Part shown: positions 1 to 5,366 of the stretch, piece by piece
Numbering within the stretch: position 1 is the first letter of the stretch
How the letters are laid out: every line of letters begins with the position of its first letter
Source: Pseudomonadota bacterium
GTDB taxonomy: Bacteria; Pseudomonadota; Alphaproteobacteria; Acetobacterales; Acetobacteraceae
Length of the DNA stretch: 5,433 bases
Direction: 5' to 3'
NCBI GenBank assembly: GCA_021829055.1
Contig: JAJZCS010000158.1
Coordinates: forward strand, 1 to 5,433
Made by a program: the position numbers and the translations under genes
The notes under the pieces: model-generated
Told to the model about the DNA's origin: nothing
Databases searched by the model: none
What the model saw: only the letters and a program-made list of their open reading frames with translations

Positions 1-186
1 GCCAAGGGCGACCCAGTGGCAAATTATGATCTCTGGCAGCGTGTCCTTGCTGCCGCATCTCGGCACCAGGTCGGCTGGCATTGGGTGCGCGGCCACACTG
101 GAGATCCAATGAACGAGCGTGCCGACGCACTGGCGACCCAGGCGCGGCAGAAGGCATTACTCGTGTCGGCGTCGGTCGAACCATAA
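1..186 (+). CDS. rnhA: Ribonuclease HI, C-terminal part (5' end outside window)
   Basis: RNase HI is a cytosolic endonuclease that cuts the RNA strand of RNA-DNA hybrids, for example Okazaki primers and R-loops. The window opens inside the gene and 61 codons remain before the TAA stop. The visible part begins with the family stretch around [14 protein letters not shown], which corresponds to the KPVKNVDLWQRL region of the E. coli enzyme. It then has [17 protein letters not shown]. In that motif His32 of the fragment and Asp42 lie 10 residues apart, the same spacing as E. coli His124 and the metal-binding Asp134. The C-terminal tail after the LATQARQ helix is short and ordinary. The other catalytic acids lie upstream of the window. 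The reading frame is intact. Identification is confident although only about 40 percent of the usual length is seen. Confidence 0.95.
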   Translation, partial: AKGDPVANYDLWQRVLAAASRHQVGWHWVRGHTGDPMNERADALATQARQKALLVSASVEP

Positions 187-332
187 GGCGTTAAAATTAC
201 AAACTGTAAGATTTTACAACATATCTCTTTTATATTCAATTTATTATTAAACTTTCTTATACCAAACCTCCTAGACATTGACCCATGCCCATTCTCGGCT
301 GCCGATTGAGGTTATTCGGTCTGGGTCTGCGG
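187..332. other. AT-rich gap between rnhA and the ISAs1-family element
   Basis: No gene is supported here. Positions 201-260 contain only 10 G or C bases out of 60, in sharp contrast to the GC-rich genes and IS elements on either side. The part from about 268 to 332 is more balanced in composition and unrecognised. TATACCAAA at 258-266 is the exact reverse complement of TTTGGTATA at 349-357, which lies just inside the left end of the ISAs1-family element. The gap is probably native intergenic DNA plus an unidentified short segment next to the IS. Confidence 0.6.
192..216 (+). terminator. Possible weak hairpin after rnhA
   Basis: Five bases after the rnhA stop codon, TAAAATTACA pairs with TGTAAGATTTTA around an AAC loop, leaving a two-base bulge in the right arm. 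The stem is almost all A-T pairs. No clean T tract follows, only the mixed TCTCTTTT downstream. It sits where an rnhA terminator would be expected, but it is not a textbook intrinsic terminator and could simply reflect AT-rich composition. Confidence 0.25.
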
Positions 333-352
333 CATGGCTGTTCAACGTTTTG
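333..352 (+). repeat. ISAs1-family left terminal inverted repeat
   Basis: This 20-bp end matches the other end (2953-2972, reverse complement) at 16 positions, with mismatches at positions 3, 7, 16 and 18. The transposase stop codon (342-344) lies inside the repeat, so the gene runs into the tip of the element, as in many compact insertion sequences. Confidence 0.7.
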
Positions 353-476
353 GTATAGTTATGAGTGAGAGCAGCTGGCGGACGCCTGCGAATGCTGCGC
401 GATACCTGTCCCGGCTGAGGGTTCCGGTCTTGCTTGCCATGAGGATATTGAAGGCGAAGCTGCGCAGACGTGCGAA

Positions 477-484
477 GACGCCTG
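477..484. repeat. Target site duplication, left copy (GACGCCTG)
   Basis: This eight-base direct repeat is identical to 1870-1877 and immediately flanks the IS256-family element. On the - strand it reads CAGGCGTC, part of the Pro-Gly-Val codons of the ISAs1 transposase (CCA GGC GTC). The same codons are therefore present on both sides of the insertion. Confidence 0.9.
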
Positions 485-512
485 GGTAGCGTCCGTCAAT
501 GTGGTGGAAATT
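485..512 (+). repeat. IS256-family left terminal inverted repeat
   Basis: This is the 28-bp end on the 3' side of the transposase gene. It starts GGTAGCGTCCG and ends GTGGTGGAAATT. It matches the opposite end at 22 of 28 positions; differences fall at position 6 and at positions 12-16. Confidence 0.85.
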
Positions 513-537
513 CTGGTGTATCTGAAGCGACCATTGT

Positions 538-1750
538 TCATGCGGCTGCGGTGGAAATTTGAGTTGGTTCGGCGTTGAACACCAGCGGTGTAAGTTCGGT
601 CATTCCCTCGATCTGCAGATATCGGTTTTGGGTCTGCCATTCGTCGTTTGTTTCCAGTAGCACGGCGCCGATCAGGCCGATGATTGAGCCTTCATTGGGG
701 AAGATACCGACGACATCGGCACGGCGCTTTACCTCTTTGTTCAGACGTTCCAGCGGATTCGTGCTGTGGATCTTGAGCCTGTGCTGGGCCGGAAAGTCCA
801 TGTGCGCGAGCACGTCGGTTTCACTTTCGTCAATGAACGTGCCGATTTTCGGCCATTTGCCCCTGAGCTGATCGGCAACATGGCGCAGCGTCTGGCTGGC
901 GCCATTGCGGTCAGGCTGAATGAACGCCTGGCGCAACGCAACCGATGCCATGTTTTGCTGGGCTTTCGGGACATAGGACAGCGCGTTGCGCATCCAGTGA
1001 ACACGGCAGCGTTGCCATGATGCTTCCATCACCCGCCGGATTGCCGCCTTCAGTCCTTCATGTGCATCCAAGATCACCAGCTTCACCCCCCGCAAGCCAC
1101 GGCGCACCAGGCTTTTGAGGAAAGTCGACCAGAAGATTTCGGCCTCGGACGGGCCAATATGCAACCCCACGATCTCCCGCCGGCCATCAGTGTTCACTGC
1201 CACAGCGATTATCGCCGCAACCGAGACGATCCGCCCACCCTCGCGCTGCTTGAGATAGGTTGCGTCGAGCCACAGGTAGGGCCAATCACCCGCAAGCGGA
1301 CGGTCGAGGAAGGCGTTCACCCGCTCGTCAATGTCCTTGCAGAGCTTCGATACCGTGCTCTTGCTGATCCCCGTAAGCCCCATGGCTTGAACCAGATCGT
1401 CCACCCGGCGGGTCGAGACGCCGCCTATCCAGGCTTCCTGAATTACCGCTGCCAGCGCCTTCTCCGAGGTCCGGCGCGCCTCCCTCCAGGAAGGGCGGAA
1501 AGTAGCTCCCCTGCCGCAGCTTCGGGATCCGCAGCTGCAGGCTACCGAGCCTCGTATCCAAAGCTCGCTCCCGGTCGCCGTTCCTATAGCTCGCTCGCTC
1601 GCCACTGCGCTCGTAGCGGCCGGCTCCGATCAGCCCGTCCACATCCGTCTCCATGAGCAGCTGCACCACGGCCTCCGCCATGCTACGCAGAAAATCGCCA
1701 TCGCCGGCTTGGGCCAATAGTTCGGCCAATGGTAGTCTCTCCTCGGTCAT
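538..1750 (-). pseudogene. IS256-family (mutator type) transposase, frameshifted
   Basis: This DDE transposase would cut out and insert the IS256-type element. The ATG at 1750 has GGAGG five bases upstream. The first frame gives 89 family-like residues, MTEERLPLAELLAQ to LRIPKLRQGSYFPPFLE, then loses the frame. The second frame continues ARRTSEKALAAVIQEAW to the TGA at 538-540. At the join the coding strand has GGAGGGAG where GGAG is expected (1480-1487, read as CTCCCTCC on the + strand). A 4-bp tandem duplication therefore explains the shift. Corrected length is about 402 residues, normal for the family. The catalytic set is visible: Asp in WLDATYLK, Asp in ILDAHEGL 66 residues later, and Glu in NPLERLNKEVKRR. 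The spacing of 66 equals that of Asp167 and Asp233 in IS256. The longer open frame back to 1605 is out-of-frame readthrough and not a real start. Confidence 0.92.
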
Positions 1751-1841
1751 CGGGCCCTCCAGGCTTCAGGTCGAAGTCTCGCAACTCCACCATAGCCGAA
1801 CGATCCCATGGCCACCTCAAGTTACACCCTTATGCGTTCCA

Positions 1842-1869
1842 AATTTCCACCACCAGCGCGGACACTACC
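1842..1869 (-). repeat. IS256-family right terminal inverted repeat
   Basis: Read leftward from 1869 this starts GGTAGTGTCCG and ends GTGGTGGAAATT, paired with 485-512. The ISAs1 reading frame runs through it out of context and stops about 50 bp inside the IS256 element, giving the ISAs1 fragment a false tail, GSVRAGGGNLERIRV. Confidence 0.85.
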
Positions 1870-1877
1870 GACGCCTG
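1870..1877. repeat. Target site duplication, right copy (GACGCCTG)
   Basis: Partner of 477-484. It is followed rightward by the body of the ISAs1 transposase gene, in which it encodes the Gly-Val end of TNPGV. Confidence 0.9.
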
Positions 1878-2952
1878 GATTGGTTTGGATGCGAGACCGA
1901 TCTTCACCGATGGTGACGTCACGCGCGTAATGAGAGGTGTTTTCGATCGCCCAATGCGCGCGGATGGTCCCCGCGGCGCGAGAAGCGGTGAGTGGCCGAT
2001 TGGCGATATAGAAGGCGGTTTCGCTGGTCTGGCGGAGCAGCCCGGTTGCCGGATTGCGTGTGGCGACCGCGCGCTCGACCGGGATGATCGTGGCGACATG
2101 GGTGCGCCAATCGGTGCCGGCGAGCGCGTCGGCCGAGGCGAAGATGGTGACGATCCGGGGTTCATCGCGATTGCGGCTGTGGACGGTATCGTGCGGCGCG
2201 AGCGTTGCGGCGAGGCGTTCGGTCGCGCCTTTCCGGGTCGGCTGATTGTCCTTGACCTGAACGATCAGAGCGATTTGGGCGGCTGGCGCGACCTCGAGGA
2301 GTTTTTTGACCGTGCAGCGCATCGAGGGTGACGATGGCGTCCGCGCCGATGCCCAGCTCGGCGAGCCGCGCCTGTGCCGCCGGGATTTCATTCGATTTCT
2401 CATCGATATCGAGGTGCACCAGGACGAGTTTGGTGCCGGTGGCGAAGGCGCTGAGCACATGAGCGGCGGTTCGGTCGTGGAACCTGTCGAAGCTGCCGCG
2501 CAAGGTCTTGCCGTCCAGCGCGATGCTGCCGGCGCCGGGCTTGGCGTTGGCCGCGTGCCGCCGGAAGGCCGCTTCCACCGCGAGCGGATCAAGCCCCTGA
2601 AGGATGTGGCGGATTGAGGTATGGGAACCATTTCAGCCCGAAGCCGCGGTTCAGCGTCCGGCGGTGGGTGTCGATAAAGGTGACGATGCCGCGATAGGAT
2701 GAGCTGCCGCTCACGATGGCGAGGATCGAAAACAGAAGCACGTGGGGCAGCTTGTAGAGTTTGCCCTCCGCGCGCCGCGGGTCAGACACATCCGTCAGGA
2801 TGTCAAGCAATCGGGTGAATGTGGCCATGGCAACCTCCGAGTCGGTCGCCGTCCCAAGAATCCGGGATCGGCCGCCTCGGAAATCCCCCCAACCCCCCAT
2901 CGCCTCACTTTCCGACATCCGGTTGCATATCGGACTCAATGAACCGTCAGTT

Positions 2953-2972
2953 CAGAGCGTTGAACGGCCCTG
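2953..2972 (-). repeat. ISAs1-family right terminal inverted repeat
   Basis: Read leftward this begins CAGGGCCGTTCAACG and pairs with the repeat at 333-352. It lies about 125 bp upstream of the transposase start, leaving room for the promoter of the element. Confidence 0.7.
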
Positions 2973-3160
2973 ATACCCACCCGCACACAGGTCTCCTAGC
3001 GTACTTGCAACGCAAAGATTTTTCGGCGGCCATATTAATCCCAGTCGCGGGTAATCGCTCCCCTTAAATATGCAGGTTTCTGGCTTCAGCAGGCTGTGCA
3101 CGGGCAGCACCAAGGCGCTTCTTGCGCTCATCGTCGGCGCACCGCGCCACACTCCGTGTG
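2973..3160. other. Unrecognised spacer between the ISAs1-family element and the dehydrogenase gene
   Basis: No gene is supported. A short open frame on the - strand (start possible at the GTG near 3149) ends ARNLHI-stop near 3068 and is rich in charged residues (DDERKKR), but it has no ribosome binding site and no family I recognise. The segment may be the old downstream region of the dehydrogenase gene, or a remnant uncovered when the right flank of the ISAs1 element was rearranged. Confidence 0.5.
3136..3160 (-). terminator. Two adjoining GC hairpins just past the dehydrogenase stop
   Basis: Directly after the TAA stop of the dehydrogenase, CACAC pairs with GTGTG around a three-base loop (3148-3160). 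It adjoins GCGCC pairing with GGCGC around a three-base loop (3136-3148); the two stems share one base. No T tract follows, so this is at best a weak or factor-assisted terminator. The position supports it more than the structure does. Confidence 0.3.
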
Positions 3161-4213
3161 TTACGCTTTCAGCGTGCTCATGTCGATGCAGAACCGGAAT
3201 TTCACATCCGATTTCAGCATCCGCTCGAACGCCTCATTGATCTGGTCCATCCGGATCAGCTCGATATCGGCAGCAATATCATGCGCACCGCAGAAATCGA
3301 GCATCTCCTGCGTTTCCTTGATCCCGCCGATAATCGAACCGGCGAAATTGCGCCGTTTTACCAGAAGTGGAAACACGTTGAAGGGCAGCGGCCGGTCAGG
3401 CGCACCAACCTGTACCATTGTAGCTTCACGCTTTAACGTATTGAAATAGGGTGCGAGGTCGTGCGCTGCCGAGACTGTATCGATGATCAAATCGAAACTC
3501 TCCGCATGCGCCGCCATATGCGCGTCGTCTTTGGAGAGAATTACATGGCTGGCACCCAGCCGCTTGGCATCCTCTGCCTTGCCGGCCGAGGTCGTGAACA
3601 AAGCCGTCTCTGCTCCCATCGCATGTGCGAGCTTCACGCCCATATGGCCGAGTCCGCCGAGCCCAATGATGCCGACCTTCTTTCCCGGTCCCGCCCCCCA
3701 ATGCTTCAGCGGTGAATAGAGCGTAATTCCCGCGCAGAGCAGAGGTGCCGCTGCCGCCGGATCCAAAGTGTCTGGAATCCGCAACACGAAATCCTGATCG
3801 ACCACAATCCGCTCTGCATAGCCGCCCTTGCTCGGTTCTTGCAGCACTTTCTCGAACCCACCATAAGTCTGCCCGGCAAAGCCGGCATTGCAATATTGCT
3901 CAAGCCCCTCGCGGCAGGACGGGCAGATTCGACAGCTATCAACCATGCAGCCCACACCAACAAGATCGCCCGGCTTGTATTTGTTAACCAGAGTGCCGAC
4001 CCGTTTCACTCGACCGACAATCTCATGTCCCGGCACCGCCGGATATTCGGTGAATTGCCATTCATTACGCGCAAAATGCAGATCCGAATGGCACACACCG
4101 CAATAGAGAATTTCGATCTCGACGTCGGATGTTCCCGGATCACGCCGGTTGATTTGGAGGGGCCGCAGCGGGGACGATGAAGCGGTCGCGCCATAAGCGG
4201 TGCAAACAAACAT
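3161..4213 (-). CDS. Zinc-dependent NAD(P) alcohol dehydrogenase, YahK/cinnamyl alcohol dehydrogenase-like
   Basis: A 350-residue cytosolic medium-chain dehydrogenase. The family interconverts aldehydes and primary alcohols with NADP(H) or NAD(H); the substrate cannot be read from the sequence. The start is well supported: AAGGAG lies five bases before the ATG. The N-terminal GroES-like catalytic domain carries the catalytic zinc ligands Cys41 (CGVCHSD), His63 (PGHE) and Cys160 (LLCAG). It also has the structural zinc set Cys94, Cys97, Cys100 and Cys108. The Rossmann fold begins with GLGGLGHMG at 184-192. The second strand ends in FTTSAGK, with small polar residues rather than an acid, which in this family points to NADP. 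Length and motif order match YahK-type enzymes, with no truncation. The gene stands alone: the ISAs1 element lies downstream and a 460-bp gap upstream. It may help detoxify aldehydes; that is inference. Confidence 0.93.
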   Translation of the reverse strand: MFVCTAYGATASSSPLRPLQINRRDPGTSDVEIEILYCGVCHSDLHFARNEWQFTEYPAVPGHEIVGRVKRVGTLVNKYKPGDLVGVGCMVDSCRICPSCREGLEQYCNAGFAGQTYGGFEKVLQEPSKGGYAERIVVDQDFVLRIPDTLDPAAAAPLLCAGITLYSPLKHWGAGPGKKVGIIGLGGLGHMGVKLAHAMGAETALFTTSAGKAEDAKRLGASHVILSKDDAHMAAHAESFDLIIDTVSAAHDLAPYFNTLKREATMVQVGAPDRPLPFNVFPLLVKRRNFAGSIIGGIKETQEMLDFCGAHDIAADIELIRMDQINEAFERMLKSDVKFRFCIDMSTLKA

Positions 4214-4436
4214 GAAAACTCCTTTTTTACCGGAATATACACAACAGGATCAATTGTCCGCCACGCCAGGGGACCGCTCTTGATATGGTGGCGACCCTGC
4301 CGATGTCCACCCACATAAGCGAACGGGACACCGATAGGCAGAAACTAACCGGCATGTTTCTCAGCCCATCACATGGCTTACCTTCGCCCACACCCACCTG
4401 TTCACCAGACCTTCCACTAAATAGCCACCGTACCAT

Positions 4437-4453
4437 TTAGATTCCAAATCTAA
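4437..4453. promoter_or_regulatory. Possible operator: TTAGATT-CCA-AATCTAA dyad
   Basis: A perfect 7-bp inverted repeat with a three-base centre, about 225 bp upstream of the dehydrogenase start. Its size fits a site for a dimeric repressor or activator. No regulator gene is seen in the window, and the protein that would bind is unknown. Confidence 0.3.
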
Positions 4454-4460
4454 CGTCGTC

Positions 4461-4478
4461 CGCGAACAATTGTTAGCG
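4461..4478. promoter_or_regulatory. Possible operator: CGCGAACAATTGTTAGCG palindrome
   Basis: An 18-bp palindrome with a perfect 10-bp core (AACAATTGTT) and matching CGC/GCG outer arms; only the pair flanking the core fails to match. Its centre is 24-25 bp from the centre of the dyad at 4437-4453, a little over two helical turns. Two sites this close suggest a regulatory cluster, though AT-rich DNA yields such symmetry fairly easily. Confidence 0.35.
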
Positions 4479-4536
4479 TTCAATATCTTTTCTGATTTAT
4501 TGACTAATTTGGTTTACTTATTTCAGTATTTACTCT

Positions 4537-4555
4537 GATAAAAATGCATTTTATC
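4537..4555. promoter_or_regulatory. Small AT-rich dyad, GATAAAA-ATGCA-TTTTATC
   Basis: A 7-bp perfect stem with a five-base loop, containing the 12-bp palindrome AAAATGCATTTT. It could be another protein-binding site or a structural hairpin. It follows no gene, so a terminator role is unlikely. Confidence 0.25.
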
Positions 4556-4643
4556 GGAGATGGAAAGCTGATGAAGCTATAAAAAAATAGGCCTTATCTG
4601 TGGTCGCAGGCAGGGCCATGACAACCATTGATCGGCTAGCCGG

Positions 4644-4670
4644 CAGGCGTCCAGACATTGGAGGCGCCTG
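4644..4670 (-). terminator. Hairpin just past the small membrane protein gene
   Basis: On the - strand CAGGCG pairs with CGCCTG and TCCA with TGGA. This gives a 10-bp stem with a CC bulge and a five-base loop, starting three bases after the TGA stop at 4674-4676. The stem is strong but no T tract follows, so intrinsic termination would be weak. Its position supports a role in ending or protecting the transcript. Confidence 0.45.
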
Positions 4671-4673
4671 ACA

Positions 4674-4919
4674 TCACGATCGATCTCCGCAGCGCCAGCG
4701 CCAACCACCCTCGGTCTTAAGGCAGTACACAACTAGGAAGATCGCGATACTGACGCCGATTGCGATCATGTGATCTGCCCCAGACAGTAGGATAACTGCT
4801 GTTCCAATCGTCACGGCCAACACCACAACTGAGAGCCAACCCTGCCACGATATCGGAAGGCCGGCGCCATAACCGTATCGTTTGGACACAAACCATGCCT
4901 TGGATTGACAAGGGGGCAT
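4674..4919 (-). CDS. Small two-helix inner-membrane protein, function unknown
   Basis: An 81-residue protein. The ATG at 4919 is preceded by AAGGAG at six bases' spacing, strong support for a real gene. The N-terminus is basic with the motif AWFVSKRYGYGAGLPISWQGW. A first hydrophobic helix (about 27-46) and a second (about 51-67) follow, separated by the short polar loop GADH. The tail KTEGGWRWRCGDRS is positively charged. The KRYGYG and SWQGW signature followed by helices and a WRWR tail resembles small uncharacterised membrane proteins that I recall from alphaproteobacteria; I know no function for them. Both ends are probably cytoplasmic, from the positive charges. The tip of an IS21-family element lies about 18 bp upstream of the start, so the native promoter has probably been separated from the gene and expression may now depend on the IS. 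Confidence 0.75.
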   Translation of the reverse strand: MPPCQSKAWFVSKRYGYGAGLPISWQGWLSVVVLAVTIGTAVILLSGADHMIAIGVSIAIFLVVYCLKTEGGWRWRCGDRS

Positions 4920-4937
4920 ACGATTCTCCTTCTGGCC

Positions 4938-5345
4938 TGGCTAATTTTGGCCCACCTCCATCGTTGAACGTAGGGTTTCCTCAGCAGGGTCGAGGGGCCA
5001 TTCATGGACTGGAAAGCCAAAGTGGAATTATTTGAACGGCTCCGCCTGGAGCATGAGTTTGGGGCCGGCACCGTCGCCGGTGTTGCGGCAAAATTTAGGG
5101 TTCATCGGCGGATGGTCAGCCAGGCACTGGCGAGCGCGGTGCCGCCCTTGCATCAGTATCCGGTGCGGATGAAGCCGAAACTGGATGCGGTGGTGGCTTT
5201 CATCAACGGTATTTTGGAGGTGGATCGGCGGGCGCCACGCAAGCGACGGCATACGGCGCGGCGGATATACCGGCGGATCCTGACCGAGTTTCCCGGCGTA
5301 TCGGTGGCGGAATCGACGGTGCGCAACCATGTGCGCGAGCCCTGC
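4938..5345 (+). mobile_element. IS21-family insertion sequence, left end and truncated istA
   Basis: The element is recognised from the N-terminal part of its IstA transposase. The left tip is placed at 4938, where the sequence reads TGGCTAATTTTGGCCCACC. From memory this resembles IS21-family ends, which start TG and carry a TTTTGACCCACC-like block. The right boundary is uncertain: IstA resemblance is lost near 5340, and the following sequence is AT-rich. No istB and no right end are in the window. This is either a remnant or an element interrupted by other DNA. Confidence 0.7.
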
Positions 5346-5366
5346 GCCCCGCGTTCCGTGCGTTAG
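5004..5366 (+). pseudogene. istA: IS21-family transposase IstA, N-terminal fragment
   Basis: IstA is the DDE transposase of IS21 elements and works with the ATPase IstB. The ATG at 5004 follows GAGGGG at six bases' spacing. The fragment starts [14 protein letters not shown] and has a helix-turn-helix at about residues 22-42 ([21 protein letters not shown]). It continues with the conserved [14 protein letters not shown] and [12 protein letters not shown] blocks to about residue 112. After that the family pattern stops: the last eight residues, PCAPRSVR, are not IstA-like and a TAG follows. Full IstA proteins run to roughly 400-500 residues, so the catalytic domain is missing. I could not find a continuation in the other two frames of the remaining bases. 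A junction or deletion near 5340 is therefore more likely than a simple frameshift. Confidence 0.85.

Larger units (their letters stand above)
485..1869 (-). mobile_element. IS256-family insertion sequence nested in the ISAs1-family element
   Basis: The element is a 1385-bp unit with recognisable ends and an 8-bp target duplication, GACGCCTG, at 477-484 and 1870-1877. Both ends start GGTAG and end in GTGGTGGAAATT over 28 bp. It contains one gene, a mutator-type transposase on the - strand (538-1750), with about 119 bp of untranslated DNA at its 5' side. The size, the 8-bp duplication and the transposase motifs all fit the IS256 family. Because the base after the left duplication is also G, a 9-bp duplication starting the element at 486 is possible, but then the two ends no longer align. 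The transposase is frameshifted, so the element is probably immobile unless a related enzyme acts on its ends. Confidence 0.93.
342..2828 (-). pseudogene. ISAs1-family transposase, broken by two frameshifts and an IS256 insertion
   Basis: This was a DDE transposase that cut and joined the ISAs1 ends. The ATG at 2828 is chosen because GGAGG lies five bases upstream; the longer frame back to 2939 is an unsupported extension. The N-terminus reads MATFTRLLDILTDVSDPRR, then a hydrophobic LLFSILAIVSGSSSYRG, all typical of the family. A first frameshift at about 2624-2627, between GFGLKW and HTSIRHILQG, looks like a net loss of a few bases. A second lies in the A6 run at 2302-2307, after LDALHGQK. 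The catalytic residues are all visible: Asp of LDGKTLRG (codon 2513-2515), Asp of TLDALH (2321-2323) and Glu of ENTSHYARD (1942-1944). The gene is cut after TNPGV by the IS256 insertion and resumes beyond it with FARLRSFAFNILMA, ending ITIPKR-stop at 342. Without the insertion it would code for about 364 residues, close to the family norm. Confidence 0.88.
333..2972 (-). mobile_element. ISAs1-family insertion sequence, interrupted by an IS256-family element
   Basis: The element is assigned from its transposase (DGKTLRGS, TLDALH and ENTSHYARDV motifs) and from matching ends. The left end, CATGGCTGTTCAACG from 333, and the right end, CAGGGCCGTTCAACG read leftward from 2972, agree at 16 of the first 20 positions. 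CAGGG-type tips are, from memory, usual for this family. Removing the nested IS and one copy of its target duplication leaves 1247 bp, a normal size for the family. No direct repeat flanks it: 324-332 and 2973-2981 do not match, so one flank has probably been rearranged or the duplication has decayed. The transposase carries two frameshifts plus the insertion, so the element cannot move by its own enzyme. Confidence 0.85.
4214..4673. promoter_or_regulatory. 460-bp gene-free region upstream of the dehydrogenase
   Basis: No convincing gene lies here. It must hold the promoter of the dehydrogenase (leftward), but I cannot fix -35 and -10 boxes with confidence; TATATT about 24 bases before the start codon is a candidate -10 without a good -35. 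The stretch from about 4430 to 4600 is AT-rich and holds three dyad symmetries, listed separately. A + strand TTGACT at 4500-4505 resembles a -35 box, but no good -10 follows and no gene starts downstream on that strand. The open frame on the - strand at 4227-4436 has no ribosome binding site or family resemblance and overlaps the likely promoter, so it is not called. Confidence 0.45.

Noticed and set aside
359..640. - strand open frame of 93 codons at the left end of the IS256 element
   Set aside because: It joins out-of-frame IS256 and ISAs1 sequence across the target duplication. The real coding content here is the ISAs1 C-terminus in another frame and the 3' end of the IS256 transposase.
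1060..1656. Long + strand open frame (198 codons) across the IS256 element
   Set aside because: It lies antisense to the clearly homologous transposase, has no family resemblance, and arises from GC-rich codon structure on the other strand.
2301..2307. Canonical -1 slippery heptamer AAAAAAC in the ISAs1 transposase
   Set aside because: The heptamer is not in the phase needed for the X XXY YYZ rule, and the required shift is +1 (or -2) rather than -1, so ordinary programmed frameshifting does not fit.
1729..2331. Long + strand open frame (200 codons) over the IS256/ISAs1 junction
   Set aside because: It crosses the IS boundary and runs antisense to both transposases, so it is a shadow with no ribosome binding site or recognised motif.
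268..2999. CTCCTAG at 268-274 and 2993-2999 as a target duplication of a larger element
   Set aside because: The two copies lie at different distances from the ISAs1 ends (58 and 20 bp) and the sequences just inside them do not form an inverted repeat.
3426..3893. - strand open frame of 155 codons inside the dehydrogenase gene
   Set aside because: It overlaps, in another frame, a full-length enzyme with every zinc ligand present.
4227..4436. - strand open frame of 69 codons upstream of the dehydrogenase
   Set aside because: No ribosome binding site, no recognised family, and it occupies the space where the dehydrogenase promoter should be.
4644..4651. Third copy of the IS256 target sequence (CAGGCGTC)
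   Set aside because: It forms part of the hairpin past the membrane protein gene and has no IS end next to it; an eight-base match is likely chance.
4618..4671. 17-codon + strand frame beginning MTTIDRLAG
   Set aside because: Too short to support, lacks a good ribosome binding site, and overlaps the hairpin beyond the membrane protein gene.
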